Below, piece after piece: positions 1 through 7,594 of a stretch of 64,000 nucleotides of DNA. A program made the translations under genes and the position numbers. The stretch is from Nonomuraea wenchangensis (GTDB lineage Bacteria > Actinomycetota > Actinomycetes > Streptosporangiales > Streptosporangiaceae): positions 1-64,000 of the forward strand of contig NZ_FOHX01000002.1 of the NCBI RefSeq assembly GCF_900111685.1, read 5' to 3'. Under the pieces are notes generated by a model. It was not told where the DNA came from, made no database searches, and saw nothing but the letters and a program-made list of their open reading frames with translations. Position 1 is the stretch's first letter; each line of letters begins with the position of its first letter.

Positions 1-2
1 TC

Positions 3-692
3 CACTCCCCCTTCACCCCGCCCCCCACCCCCGGAACCCACGGCGGGACCTCCGCGGGGAGCGGGACCGCCACCGGGACCATCGCCACCGGGACCATCGC
101 CGCCGGGACCATCGCCGCCGGGACCACCGGCATGCCGGGGCGGGCGGTGCTGGTCGAGCTCCGCGACGTCCGGGTCGGCGACGGCCGCCTGCAGATCCCG
201 CATCTGGCCCTCGCCCCGGGCGAGCGCCTGCTCGTACGCGGCCCCAACGGCGCCGGCAAGTCCACGCTCCTGCAAGCGCTCGCCGAGCACGCCGCCCGCG
301 CCTCGGTCAGAGTCGGCCACCTCCAGCAGGAGGTGACGTTCGACCCCGGCCTCACCGTCCTCGCCGCCTACGGCCGGGACGGCTACCCGGACGAACGCGA
401 GGCCGCACTCCTAGGCACCGGCCTGTTCGCCCCGCACACACTCCGGCAGAAGGTCGGCGAGCTGTCGGTCGGCCAGCGGCGCCGCCTCGCCCTCGCCTGC
501 CTGCTGGCCTCCGAGCACGACCTGCTCCTGCTCGACGAGCCCACCAACCACCTCTCGCCACTCCTGGCCGAGGAGCTGGAGCAGGCACTCGACCACTACC
601 GCGGCACGCTCGTCGTGGTGTCGCACGACCGCGCGCTGACCCGGCGCTTCCGCGGCGAACACCTGCACCTCATGGGGGGACGCGTATGTTGA
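3..692 (+). CDS. ABC-F type ATPase, C-terminal half (5' truncated by window edge)
   Basis: The frame is open from the left edge, so this is the end of a larger gene. The visible part is one ABC nucleotide-binding domain: Walker A GPNGAGKST, signature LSVGQRRRLAL, Walker B LLLLDEPTNHLS and an H-loop VVSHDRAL, with no membrane segments. The DEPTNHLS form and absence of transmembrane helices fit ABC-F proteins, which in antibiotic-resistant bacteria displace drugs from the ribosome. An ATG at 132 could start a half-size protein, but the preceding 43 codons are in frame and form a Gly-Thr-rich linker like those before the second ABC domain. The stop overlaps the ATG of the following virginiamycin lyase gene (ATGTTGA), so the two are translationally coupled and probably act in the same streptogramin or related resistance. 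Substrate is inferred from context. Confidence 0.85.
   Translation, partial: HSPFTPPPTPGTHGGTSAGSGTATGTIATGTIAAGTIAAGTTGMPGRAVLVELRDVRVGDGRLQIPHLALAPGERLLVRGPNGAGKSTLLQALAEHAARASVRVGHLQQEVTFDPGLTVLAAYGRDGYPDEREAALLGTGLFAPHTLRQKVGELSVGQRRRLALACLLASEHDLLLLDEPTNHLSPLLAEELEQALDHYRGTLVVVSHDRALTRRFRGEHLHLMGGRVC
63..131 (+). repeat. 15-bp in-frame tandem repeat in ABC-F linker
   Basis: Three near-identical 15-bp units (GGGACCATCGCCACC, then two with GCC last) occupy 75-119, flanked by 12-bp partial units on each side. Each full unit encodes Gly-Thr-Ile-Ala-(Thr/Ala). They lie just before the second ATPase domain of the ABC-F protein. A multiple of three keeps frame, so copy-number change would alter linker length only. 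Confidence 0.8.
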
Positions 693-1570
693 CCATGATC
701 GACGCCGGCGCACCGTACGGCATCACGACCGGCCCCGACGGCGAGCTCTGGTTCACCCTCGTCCACCAGGGCCGCGTCGGACGCCTGCGCCCTGGCCACG
801 CCCCGGTGATCCACCAGCTCGACCCGGCCGACGGCGGGCCCACCGTGATCACGCCCGGCCCGGACGGCGCGATGTGGTTCACCGAGGGCCAGGGCGGCCG
901 GGTGTCCAGGATCACCGCCGACGGCGAGGTGACCGCCTACGCCGCCGACTCCCCGTTCGGCATCACGGCGGGCCCCGACGGCGCGATGTGGTTCACCCAG
1001 ATGCAGCCGGGCCGCATCGGCCGCATCACTCCGGGCGGCGACCGCGCCGACTTCGAGGTCCCGTCGCCCGGCGGCATGCCCGCCTTCATCACCCCCGGCC
1101 CCGATGAGGCCCTGTGGTTCACCCTCAACCAGGGCAACGCGATCGGCCGCGTCTCGCTGACCGGCGAGGTGACCCTCCACCCGCTGCCCACGGAGGGCGC
1201 CGCCCCGGTCGGCATCACGCTCGGCCCCGACGCGGCGCTGTGGTTCGTGGAGATCGGCGCCGGGCAGATCGGCCGCATCGACCCGACCGGCAAGATCGAC
1301 GAGTACCCGCTCGCCGACCCCGCCTCCCGCCCGCACGCGATCGTCGCGGGCCCCGACGGCGCCCTGTGGTTCACCCTCTGGGGCACCGACCGCGTCGGCC
1401 GCATCACCCCCGACGGCACCATCCAGGAGTTCCCCCTCCCGGAGCGGCCGGCCGGTCATGGGGGCGGCGAACCATGGAAGGCAGAGCCACACGGCCTGAC
1501 GGTGGGACCTGACGGAGCGATCTGGATCGCCCTCGAAGCCGGCGCCCTGGCCCGCCTCACCCTGCCCTGA
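686..1570 (+). CDS. vgb: Virginiamycin B lyase (streptogramin B lyase)
   Basis: A 294-residue protein built of about seven repeats of the type GI-T-GPDG-A-LWFT, which is the seven-bladed propeller of streptogramin lyases. The family opens the ester ring of type B streptogramins by elimination with a metal ion. The last repeats carry the segments PHAIVAGPDGALWFT and EPHGLTVGPDGAIWIALE, which resemble the family's catalytic His and Glu region. Length is close to the characterised enzymes (about 290-300). The ATG overlaps the stop of the ABC-F gene by seven bases. Some propeller proteins with this repeat are not lyases, so activity needs testing, but coupling to an ABC-F gene supports resistance. 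No signal peptide, so cytoplasmic. Confidence 0.85.
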   Translation: MLTMIDAGAPYGITTGPDGELWFTLVHQGRVGRLRPGHAPVIHQLDPADGGPTVITPGPDGAMWFTEGQGGRVSRITADGEVTAYAADSPFGITAGPDGAMWFTQMQPGRIGRITPGGDRADFEVPSPGGMPAFITPGPDEALWFTLNQGNAIGRVSLTGEVTLHPLPTEGAAPVGITLGPDAALWFVEIGAGQIGRIDPTGKIDEYPLADPASRPHAIVAGPDGALWFTLWGTDRVGRITPDGTIQEFPLPERPAGHGGGEPWKAEPHGLTVGPDGAIWIALEAGALARLTLP

Positions 1571-1650
1571 CCACCCGATCGCCCCTGCGGTGACGGCGTG
1601 GGCGGGGGTCCGGGTGGCGGCCGGGCTTCCGGGCGGAGTTGACTAGGGGC

Positions 1651-2637
1651 ATGCATGCCATCTTCGTCTCCGCCCAGGGCGGTCCAGAAGTCCTCGAATA
1701 CGTCGAGCGTCCCGACCCCACGCCCGGTGACGGCGAGGTCGTTGTCGACGTCGCCGCCAGCGGCGTCAACTTCATCGACATCTACCACCGCTCCGGCGCC
1801 TACCCGCTCGACCTGCCGATCACCATCGGCTCCGAGGGGGCGGGCACGGTCGCGGCGGTCGGGGCCGGGGTGCGGGACGTGGCCGTCGGCGACACCGTGG
1901 CCTGGGCCAACGTGCTCGGCAGCTACGCCGAGAAGGCCGTCGTACCGGCCGCCCGGCTGGTGCCGGTGCCGGACGGCGTGTCGGCCGAGCTGGCCGCCGC
2001 GACGATGCTGCAGGGCATGACCGCCCACTACCTGACCCACTCCACGCACGAGGTGAAGGAGGGCGACCGCGTCCTCGTACACGCGGGCGCGGGCGGCATG
2101 GGCCAGCTGCTGATCCAGCTCGCCAAGCTGCGCGGCGCCAAGGTGTACGCCACGGTGTCCACCGACGAGAAGGAGAAGCTGGCCCGCGAGGCCGGGGCCG
2201 ACGAAGTGCTGCGCTACGACGACTTCGCCGAGGCACTGCGCGGCACGATCGACGTCGTGTACGACGGCGTCGGCAAGGCCACGTTCGACGGCAGCCTGGA
2301 CGCCCTGCGCCCACGCGGCCTCATGGCCCTGTACGGCGCCGCGAGCGGCCCGGTCCCGCCCCTCGACCCGCAGACCCTCAACAAGAAGGGCTCGCTCTTC
2401 CTGACCAGGCCGACACTCGTGCACTACATCGCCGATCGGGCGGAGCTGCTGCAGCGGGCGTCCGACCTGTTCGGCTGGATCGCGGCGGGCGAACTGCGGA
2501 TCAACATCTCGCGCCGCTACCCGCTGGCGGACGCGCGCAAGGCTCACGAGGACCTGGCCGGCCGACGTACGACCGGCAAACTGCTCCTCATCCCAGTCGG
2601 CTCGGCCGGCTCGGCCGGCGACCATACCGACCACTGA
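1651..2637 (+). CDS. NADPH:quinone oxidoreductase, zeta-crystallin type
   Basis: A 328-residue medium-chain reductase-like protein. The N-terminal GroES-like part contains GSEGAGTVAAVG near residue 65, and the nucleotide-binding motif is HAGAGGMGQLLIQLAK near residue 145. The zinc ligands of true alcohol dehydrogenases are absent, as in quinone reductases, which transfer two or one electrons from NADPH to quinones. The chosen start is ATG 1651; a TTG at 1639 is in frame but would only add four residues before the conserved MHAIFV. It stands alone, 80 bp after the lyase gene, and converges on the PucR gene. Confidence 0.88.
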   Translation: MHAIFVSAQGGPEVLEYVERPDPTPGDGEVVVDVAASGVNFIDIYHRSGAYPLDLPITIGSEGAGTVAAVGAGVRDVAVGDTVAWANVLGSYAEKAVVPAARLVPVPDGVSAELAAATMLQGMTAHYLTHSTHEVKEGDRVLVHAGAGGMGQLLIQLAKLRGAKVYATVSTDEKEKLAREAGADEVLRYDDFAEALRGTIDVVYDGVGKATFDGSLDALRPRGLMALYGAASGPVPPLDPQTLNKKGSLFLTRPTLVHYIADRAELLQRASDLFGWIAAGELRINISRRYPLADARKAHEDLAGRRTTGKLLLIPVGSAGSAGDHTDH

Positions 2638-2783
2638 GGAGAGTCGTCCGGCGCCGCTGACGGTGGACGAGTAATCCGCACACTGTTCAAAGGCCATCGG
2701 CTGCGGTCGCCGCTGTCGCGCCATCAGCGCTCGGTCGACCGCGCCCACGCTCGCATCCGCGCCTGCGGGGAACGTGACCCATG

Positions 2784-2841
2784 GGGTATGGATCGTCCGG
2801 CGTCGAGCACATGCCTAGCACCGCGGCCGGCGTCCATACCC
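2784..2841. terminator. Imperfect hairpin between convergent genes
   Basis: GGGTATGGA at 2784-2792 is matched by its exact inverse TCCATACCC at 2833-2841, and an inner CCGGC/GCCGG pair lengthens the stem. It lies in the 225-bp gap between two convergent genes, where a bidirectional terminator would be expected. There is no U tract, so termination is inferred. The rest of the gap (2638-2783) shows nothing recognisable. Confidence 0.4.
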
Positions 2842-2876
2842 GGCGGCTGCCGTAGGACTTGGTCAGCCGTTCGGCC
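2839..2876 (-). pseudogene. Fragment of an ABC ATPase N-terminus
   Basis: Thirty-six of 38 bases match 5554-5591, the beginning of the ABC ATPase gene 2.7 kb away in the same orientation. In the right frame it reads LAERLTKSYGSRR, compared with the AEGLTKYYGSRR of the intact ATPase. The fragment overlaps the last codons and stop of the PucR gene in another frame and is followed by unrelated sequence, so no full ATPase can be made. It looks like the remaining 5' end of a second ABC ATPase gene removed by deletion or recombination. Confidence 0.6.
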
Positions 2877-3915
2877 AGCCGAGGAGGCGGGCGCCCAGGA
2901 CGGCGGTCTCCAGGGTGAAGCGCTGCGTCGGGTCGTCCGGGGAGAAGCCGGTCAGGCGGCGGATGCGCTCCAGGCGGTACGTCACCGCGCGCGGGCTCAG
3001 CCGCAGCTTCCGGGCGGCGGCCGTCTGGTTGCCGTGTGAGGCGAAGATGGCCTCCAGGGTCTCCAGCAGCGGCTCGTGGCCGCCGCGTGCCTCCAGCAGT
3101 GGGCTGAGGACGCTGGTCACCAGGTCTTCGATGGCGCTGCGGTCGCGGAGGAGGACGGGGAAGACCAGCAGGTCGGCGGCCCGTACGACGTCGATCTTGA
3201 GTGACAGGGCGTCGGCGAGCTCCAGGGCCTGGGCGGCCTCGCGGTAGGAGGTGACGACGCCGCCCGGGCCGCGGTGCGCCCGGCCCAGGCCGACGCGCCA
3301 GCCGGTGGCGAAGCGGGCGCGTACGTGGTGCGTGAACTCGCCGACGGCGGCCGGCAGAGTGGCGGGGGCCACGCACACCAGGAGGTCGTCGCGGACGGCG
3401 ACCAGGACGTTGTGCGAGCCGAAGCGGGTGACGAGGGCGCGTTCGACGGCGTTCCTGTGCGGGGTGAGGTCCGTGGGCGGGAGGTTGCCGGCCACGGCGA
3501 CGACGTACGACTCGGCGAGGCGCAGGCCGAAGTGCTCGGCGCGTTCGGCCAGGCGTTCGGCCCGGCCCTGGAGCAGGTCGTCCACGAACTCCCTGCGGGC
3601 CTCCTGCTCGTCCCGGATCGCGGCGAGCTGGGCCTGTTCGTACCCCTCCATGAGGGCGGAGACGGCTCGGCGGAGCGCGGGGAGGACTGGTGGGAGGCCG
3701 TCGGCGGCGGCCAGGGCGTCGTCCACGAGCGAGCGCAGCGGCACGCCCAGTTCGGCGGCTCGTACGCCGGCGGCGCGGCAGGAGTCAAGGGCCTGCCGGT
3801 CGGGCGCCCGGCCCGTCCCCGCCGCCTCGGCCAGGCACCGCCGGTACGCGCCGAGCAACCCGCCCTGCGCCTCGGATGCCCCCGTGCCGGAGGCGGGCAG
3901 GGGTGGCGGGGTCAT
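2863..3915 (-). CDS. PucR/CdaR-family transcriptional regulator
   Basis: A 350-residue protein ending in the typical PucR C-terminal helix-turn-helix: HGNQTAAARKLRLSPRAVTY followed by RLERIRRLTG. The middle part carries a GGDEF-like region (GWRVGLGRAHRG) common in this family, and the N-terminus is a RsbRD-like helical segment. Start ATG 3915 shares its A with the stop of the upstream permease gene (TGATG), with a GGAG just upstream; a GTG at 3918 is possible. It is therefore co-translated with an ABC exporter and probably controls it, perhaps in response to the exported compound. Members of this family regulate purine, sugar diacid and proline catabolism, but the ligand here is unknown. Confidence 0.85.
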   Translation of the reverse strand: MTPPPLPASGTGASEAQGGLLGAYRRCLAEAAGTGRAPDRQALDSCRAAGVRAAELGVPLRSLVDDALAAADGLPPVLPALRRAVSALMEGYEQAQLAAIRDEQEARREFVDDLLQGRAERLAERAEHFGLRLAESYVVAVAGNLPPTDLTPHRNAVERALVTRFGSHNVLVAVRDDLLVCVAPATLPAAVGEFTHHVRARFATGWRVGLGRAHRGPGGVVTSYREAAQALELADALSLKIDVVRAADLLVFPVLLRDRSAIEDLVTSVLSPLLEARGGHEPLLETLEAIFASHGNQTAAARKLRLSPRAVTYRLERIRRLTGFSPDDPTQRFTLETAVLGARLLGWPNG

Positions 3916-4718
3916 CACACTCCTACGTCGCGCCGGTCGAAGGCGAGCACCGCGGTGAGCGCGAGCACGACCGTCGCCCCCGCCAGCACAAGGTAGTCCC
4001 CCACCGGCACCCCCTCATAGAGGGGCCGCCCTTCGGCGTAGTAGTGGAACGGCGAGACCCACTTGAGCCAGGAGATCGCGTCCCAGGAGCGCCCGACGGT
4101 GACGACCATGTAGCCGGCCACGACCCACACCCCGACCACGGCCGAGGCGACGAGCCGCCGCCCGGTGGCCGCGCCCACGGCGAGGGCCACGGTGCCGTGG
4201 AAGAGGCCGAGCAGCAGCACGCCGAGGTGCCCGGCGAGGATGTGGCCGAACGCCACCCCGTTGTCCACCACGACGCTCATCCCCCACGCGACCAGCAGCG
4301 TCACGGCGGCGACCGCGAGCAGGCCGAGCGCCAGCGCGGCGAGCCTGGCGAGGACGAGCCGCCTGCGGTCCACGGGCAGGGTGAGTACGAGCTCCAGGGT
4401 TCCGTTCTCCTCGGGCCCGGCGAGCGAACGGTTGGCGAGCAGCGTGGCGCACGCGATGAACAGCATGGGGACGAAGAGCTGGTAGACGGCGGTCTGGAGG
4501 TAGCCGGCGCCGCTGGTCATGTCCGCGAGGCCGCCCATGAGGTCGCGCAGCGGGCCGGGGAACTTGGCGATCATCGCCGGCCCGTACACCTCCGGGCTCT
4601 CCTTGATGCTTCCGTAGACCGCGAGGTAGAGCGCCATGAAGGCGCTGATGCCGACGGTCCACCAGAACGTCACGCCGCGGTGGTCACGCAGGCTCTTGCT
4701 GATCAGCGGGCCGTTCAT
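3915..4718 (-). CDS. ABC-2 type transporter permease
   Basis: A 267-residue membrane protein with about six hydrophobic helices. After MNGPLISKSLRDHRG the first helix begins near residue 17; further helices follow near 90, 130, 165, 195 and 240. It has the usual ABC-2 layout of an exporter permease, with a polar N-terminus that contacts the ATPase. Its ATG overlaps the stop of the ATPase gene (ATGA at 4715-4718) and its stop overlaps the ATG of the PucR gene, so all three are one translational unit. Substrate is not evident; drugs, peptides or lipids are all known for this type. Confidence 0.88.
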   Translation of the reverse strand: MNGPLISKSLRDHRGVTFWWTVGISAFMALYLAVYGSIKESPEVYGPAMIAKFPGPLRDLMGGLADMTSGAGYLQTAVYQLFVPMLFIACATLLANRSLAGPEENGTLELVLTLPVDRRRLVLARLAALALGLLAVAAVTLLVAWGMSVVVDNGVAFGHILAGHLGVLLLGLFHGTVALAVGAATGRRLVASAVVGVWVVAGYMVVTVGRSWDAISWLKWVSPFHYYAEGRPLYEGVPVGDYLVLAGATVVLALTAVLAFDRRDVGV

Positions 4719-5608
4719 CGGGGAGGCTCCTCGTCGCTGTAGTAGGTCAGGAAGATCTCTTCGAGGTCGGGTTCGGCGCTCACCAGGTGGACCACGGTGT
4801 GGCGGGCGGCGGCCTTGATCAGCGCGTCCGGTCGGCCGTCGATGGTGCAGGCGAGGGCGGCGCCCTCCACGCGCAGGTCGCGTACGCCGGGCAGCCCCTC
4901 GAAGTCGGCGCGCGGCACGGGCGCCGCGAAGTGCAGCTCGACCCGGCGCACCGCCTTCTCGCGCAGCGCGGCGACGTTCTCGACGGCGACGAGCCGCCCG
5001 CCGCGTACGATGCCGACCCGGTCGGAGACGCTCTCCACCTCGGCGAGGACGTGCGAGGACATGAGGACGGTACGCCCGGAGGCGCGCACCTCGCGCACCA
5101 GCGCCAGGAACTCGTGCTGCACGAGCGGGTCGAGCCCCATGGTCGGCTCGTCGAGGATGACGAACTCGGGTTCGTGCATGAACGCCTGGATGAGCCCGAT
5201 CTTCTGCCGGTTGCCCTTGGAGAGCTTGCGCATGGGCACCGACAGGTCGGCGTCGAAGCGGTCGGCGAGGGACTCGATGCGCGAGCTGGGGACGCCGCCG
5301 CGTACCCGGCCGAGGAAGCGCAGGTAGTCGAGCGCGCGGTCGCGGCTCTCCAGGACGAGGTCGCCCGGCAGGTAGCCGATGCGGGCGCGGACGGCGGGCT
5401 CGCGGGGGGAGCCGCCGAGGACGCGTACGAGGCCGCTGGTCGGCCGGATCACGTCGAGCAGGAGCCTGATGGTGGTGGTCTTGCCGGCGCCGTTGGGTCC
5501 GAGGTAGCCGAAGACCTCGCCCGGCTGGATCTCCATCGTGAGGTCCGCGAGTCCCCGGCGGCTGCCGTAGTACTTGGTCAGCCCTTCGGCCTGCACCACT
5601 GCTGTCAT
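4715..5608 (-). CDS. ABC transporter ATP-binding protein
   Basis: A 297-residue ATPase: Walker A GPNGAGKTTT near residue 40, signature LSKGNRQKIGLIQAF near 135, Walker B FVILDEPTMGLDP near 155, H-loop MSSHVL near 190. The C-terminal 80 residues form the extension usual in BcrA/DrrA-like exporters. ATG 5608 is the only start preceding the conserved ALVQAEGLTKYYG-type opening (here VVQAEGLTKYYG). It heads a three-gene operon with its permease and a PucR regulator. The 100-bp gap to the divergent patatin gene must hold both promoters. A 38-bp near copy of its 5' end lies at 2839-2876. Confidence 0.9.
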   Translation of the reverse strand: MTAVVQAEGLTKYYGSRRGLADLTMEIQPGEVFGYLGPNGAGKTTTIRLLLDVIRPTSGLVRVLGGSPREPAVRARIGYLPGDLVLESRDRALDYLRFLGRVRGGVPSSRIESLADRFDADLSVPMRKLSKGNRQKIGLIQAFMHEPEFVILDEPTMGLDPLVQHEFLALVREVRASGRTVLMSSHVLAEVESVSDRVGIVRGGRLVAVENVAALREKAVRRVELHFAAPVPRADFEGLPGVRDLRVEGAALACTIDGRPDALIKAAARHTVVHLVSAEPDLEEIFLTYYSDEEPPR

Positions 5609-5708
5609 GGCGGCATCGTCCCGCCGCTGTGGGTAGGGCGTCAGCGGGCGGATCCGGCAGGTTCGCGGGCCGTTCGTTTCCGGAGCACGGCAAGGGCAGC
5701 GGGAAAGG

Positions 5709-6530
5709 GTGAGGGACGTGGAGACGGCGTTCGTGCTCGGTGGCGGTGGGGTGCTCGGCGCGCACGAGGTGGGCATGCTGCAGGCGCTGGACGCGGCGGG
5801 CATCCGTCCCGATCTGGTGGTGGGCACGTCCGTGGGCGCGCTGAACGGGGCCGTCATCGCCGCCGGCCCGGGCGAGGCGGTGGAGCGGCTGACCGGGTTG
5901 TGGAGCTCCGACATCGTCCGTACGGCGTTCGCCGGCTCGTGGGTGGCCCGGCTGTCGACGCTGGCGAGGACCGGCACCCACCTGCATCCGATCGGGCCGC
6001 TGCGCGACGTGCTCGCCGAGACCGTCCAGGTGGGGCGGATCGAGGACCTGGCGGTGCCGTTCCAGTGCGTGGCGGCGTCGGTGGAGCGGGCGGCGGCGCA
6101 CTGGTTCACGGGCGGGCCGCTGGTGCCCGCGGTGCTGGCGTCGTGCGCGGTGCCGGGTCTGCTGCCGCCGGTGGTGATCGGCGGGGAGCATTTCTACGAC
6201 GGCGGGCTGGTCCACAGCATCCCGGTGGGCCGGGCGGTGCGGCTCGGGGCCAAACGCGTGTACGTGCTGCACGTCGGCAGGATCGAGCGGCCGCTGACGG
6301 CGCCGCGGCGGTTCTGGGAGGTGGGCATGGTGGCGTTCGAGATCGCCCGCCGGCACCGTTTCGCCGAGGACATGGCGAGCCTGCCGCCGGGCGTGGAGGT
6401 GCACGTGCTGCCCGCCGGGGCGACCGAGGCGATGTCGCCGCTCCGCTACCGGGACGGCGGGCAGGTGTCTGCCTGCATCGAGCGGGCGTACCGCGCGTCC
6501 GCGCGGTATTTGAGCGACCATGGCAGTTGA
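5709..6530 (+). CDS. Patatin-like phospholipase
   Basis: A 273-residue protein with all patatin signatures: oxyanion loop GGGGVLGAHEVG near residue 12, nucleophile GTSVG near 40 and the catalytic Asp in DGGLVHSIPVG near 165. Patatins use a Ser-Asp dyad to release fatty acids from phospholipids. No signal peptide, so it acts inside the cell or on the inner membrane face. GTG 5709 is chosen because a purine-rich GGGAAAGG precedes it; GTG 5718 is an alternative. A PlsC-type acyltransferase gene starts about 40 bp downstream in the same direction, so the pair could run deacylation and reacylation of phospholipids. Confidence 0.88.
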   Translation: MRDVETAFVLGGGGVLGAHEVGMLQALDAAGIRPDLVVGTSVGALNGAVIAAGPGEAVERLTGLWSSDIVRTAFAGSWVARLSTLARTGTHLHPIGPLRDVLAETVQVGRIEDLAVPFQCVAASVERAAAHWFTGGPLVPAVLASCAVPGLLPPVVIGGEHFYDGGLVHSIPVGRAVRLGAKRVYVLHVGRIERPLTAPRRFWEVGMVAFEIARRHRFAEDMASLPPGVEVHVLPAGATEAMSPLRYRDGGQVSACIERAYRASARYLSDHGS

Positions 6531-6568
6531 GGGCAGGGGAGGTAGGACAACCTACGTCCAGGGAGGCC

Positions 6569-7594
6569 GTGTTGCTCCCCCCACGTATCCTGCGCCGGGT
6601 CGTGCTGGCGCCGCTGATCGTCCTGGTGACGGTGGCCATGCTGGTCACGCTGCCGCTGTGGCTCGTCGTCGCGGCCGTCGCCTCGCTGGGGCTGCCGCCG
6701 CCGCAGCGGCGGGCGCCGCGGTTCGTGTGGTTCGGGGTCGCCTGGCTGACGCTGGAGTCGCTGGTGCTGATCGCCTGCCTGTGGTTGTGGGTGGCGGGCG
6801 GGGCCCGCCGCCAGGAGCGGCACTACGCGCTGGTCGGGTGGTTCCTGTCGCGCGTGTACGGCGCCGCCGTGCGGATCTTCCGCCTGACCGTGGACGTCGA
6901 GGGTCCGCCCTGCGCGGACGACGCGCCGCCCCGGCCGCTGATCGTGCTGTCCAGGCACGCCGGCCCCGGTGACTCGTTCCTGCTGATCCACCGCCTGCTC
7001 ATCGCCCACGGGCGGCGGCCGAGGATCGTGATGAAGGCCGCACTCCAGTACGATCCCACGCTCGACGTGGTGGTCAACCGGCTGCCGAACGCGTTCGTCC
7101 CCCGCCGCTCGGGCCGCCGCCGCATCGTCCAGGAGATCCGCCGCCTGGCCGCCACGATGGGCGACCGGGACGCCCTGGTGATCTTCCCGGAGGGCGCGAA
7201 CTTCAGCCCGCGCCGCCGTCAGGTGGCGATCCGCCGTCTGGCGGCGAAGGGCCTGGCGGAGGAGGCCGCGCGGGCCCGCCGCATGGAGCACGTGCTGCCG
7301 CCCCGGCCGAACGGCGCGCTCGCCGCGATCGCCGCCTGCCCGGGGGCCGACGTGGTGTTCGTGGCGCACACGGGCCTCGACGACCTGGTCACGCTGGGGG
7401 ACGTGTGGCGCAGGCTGCCCTACACCGCGCGCATCTCCGCGACGTGGTGGCGGGTCCCGGCCGCCGAGGTGCCGCGCGGGCGCGAGGAGGGCGTGCGCTG
7501 GCTGTACGACAACTGGGAGCGCGTCGACGCCTGGATCAGCGAGCGGCGGGAGCTCCCGGTGGAAGGAACGGCACCTCCGGCGGGCCGTCGTTGA
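6569..7594 (+). CDS. 1-acylglycerol-3-phosphate acyltransferase-like (PlsC family)
   Basis: About 341 residues. Two N-terminal membrane helices (roughly residues 8-35 and 50-72) precede the acyltransferase domain, which shows the HX4D motif as HAGPGD near residue 128 and the FPEG motif as IFPEGANFS near 205. The family acylates lysophospholipids at the membrane. GGGAGG at 6561-6566 lies 2 bp before GTG 6569 and 5 bp before TTG 6572, so the true start may be the TTG; this changes one residue. The last 59 bp overlap the opposing cobQ gene. The preceding patatin suggests linked phospholipid remodelling. Confidence 0.85.
   Translation: MLLPPRILRRVVLAPLIVLVTVAMLVTLPLWLVVAAVASLGLPPPQRRAPRFVWFGVAWLTLESLVLIACLWLWVAGGARRQERHYALVGWFLSRVYGAAVRIFRLTVDVEGPPCADDAPPRPLIVLSRHAGPGDSFLLIHRLLIAHGRRPRIVMKAALQYDPTLDVVVNRLPNAFVPRRSGRRRIVQEIRRLAATMGDRDALVIFPEGANFSPRRRQVAIRRLAAKGLAEEAARARRMEHVLPPRPNGALAAIAACPGADVVFVAHTGLDDLVTLGDVWRRLPYTARISATWWRVPAAEVPRGREEGVRWLYDNWERVDAWISERRELPVEGTAPPAGRR

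Noticed and set aside
2687..3376. 229-codon minus-strand frame overlapping the PucR gene
   Set aside because: It is an out-of-frame reading of the PucR gene and the downstream gap; only its short ABC-like peptide near 2840-2876 is meaningful.
4787..7594. Very long plus-strand open frame, over 900 codons
   Set aside because: Only its last third (from about 6569) is a real acyltransferase; the front runs antisense to the ABC transporter genes and has the skewed composition of a shadow frame.
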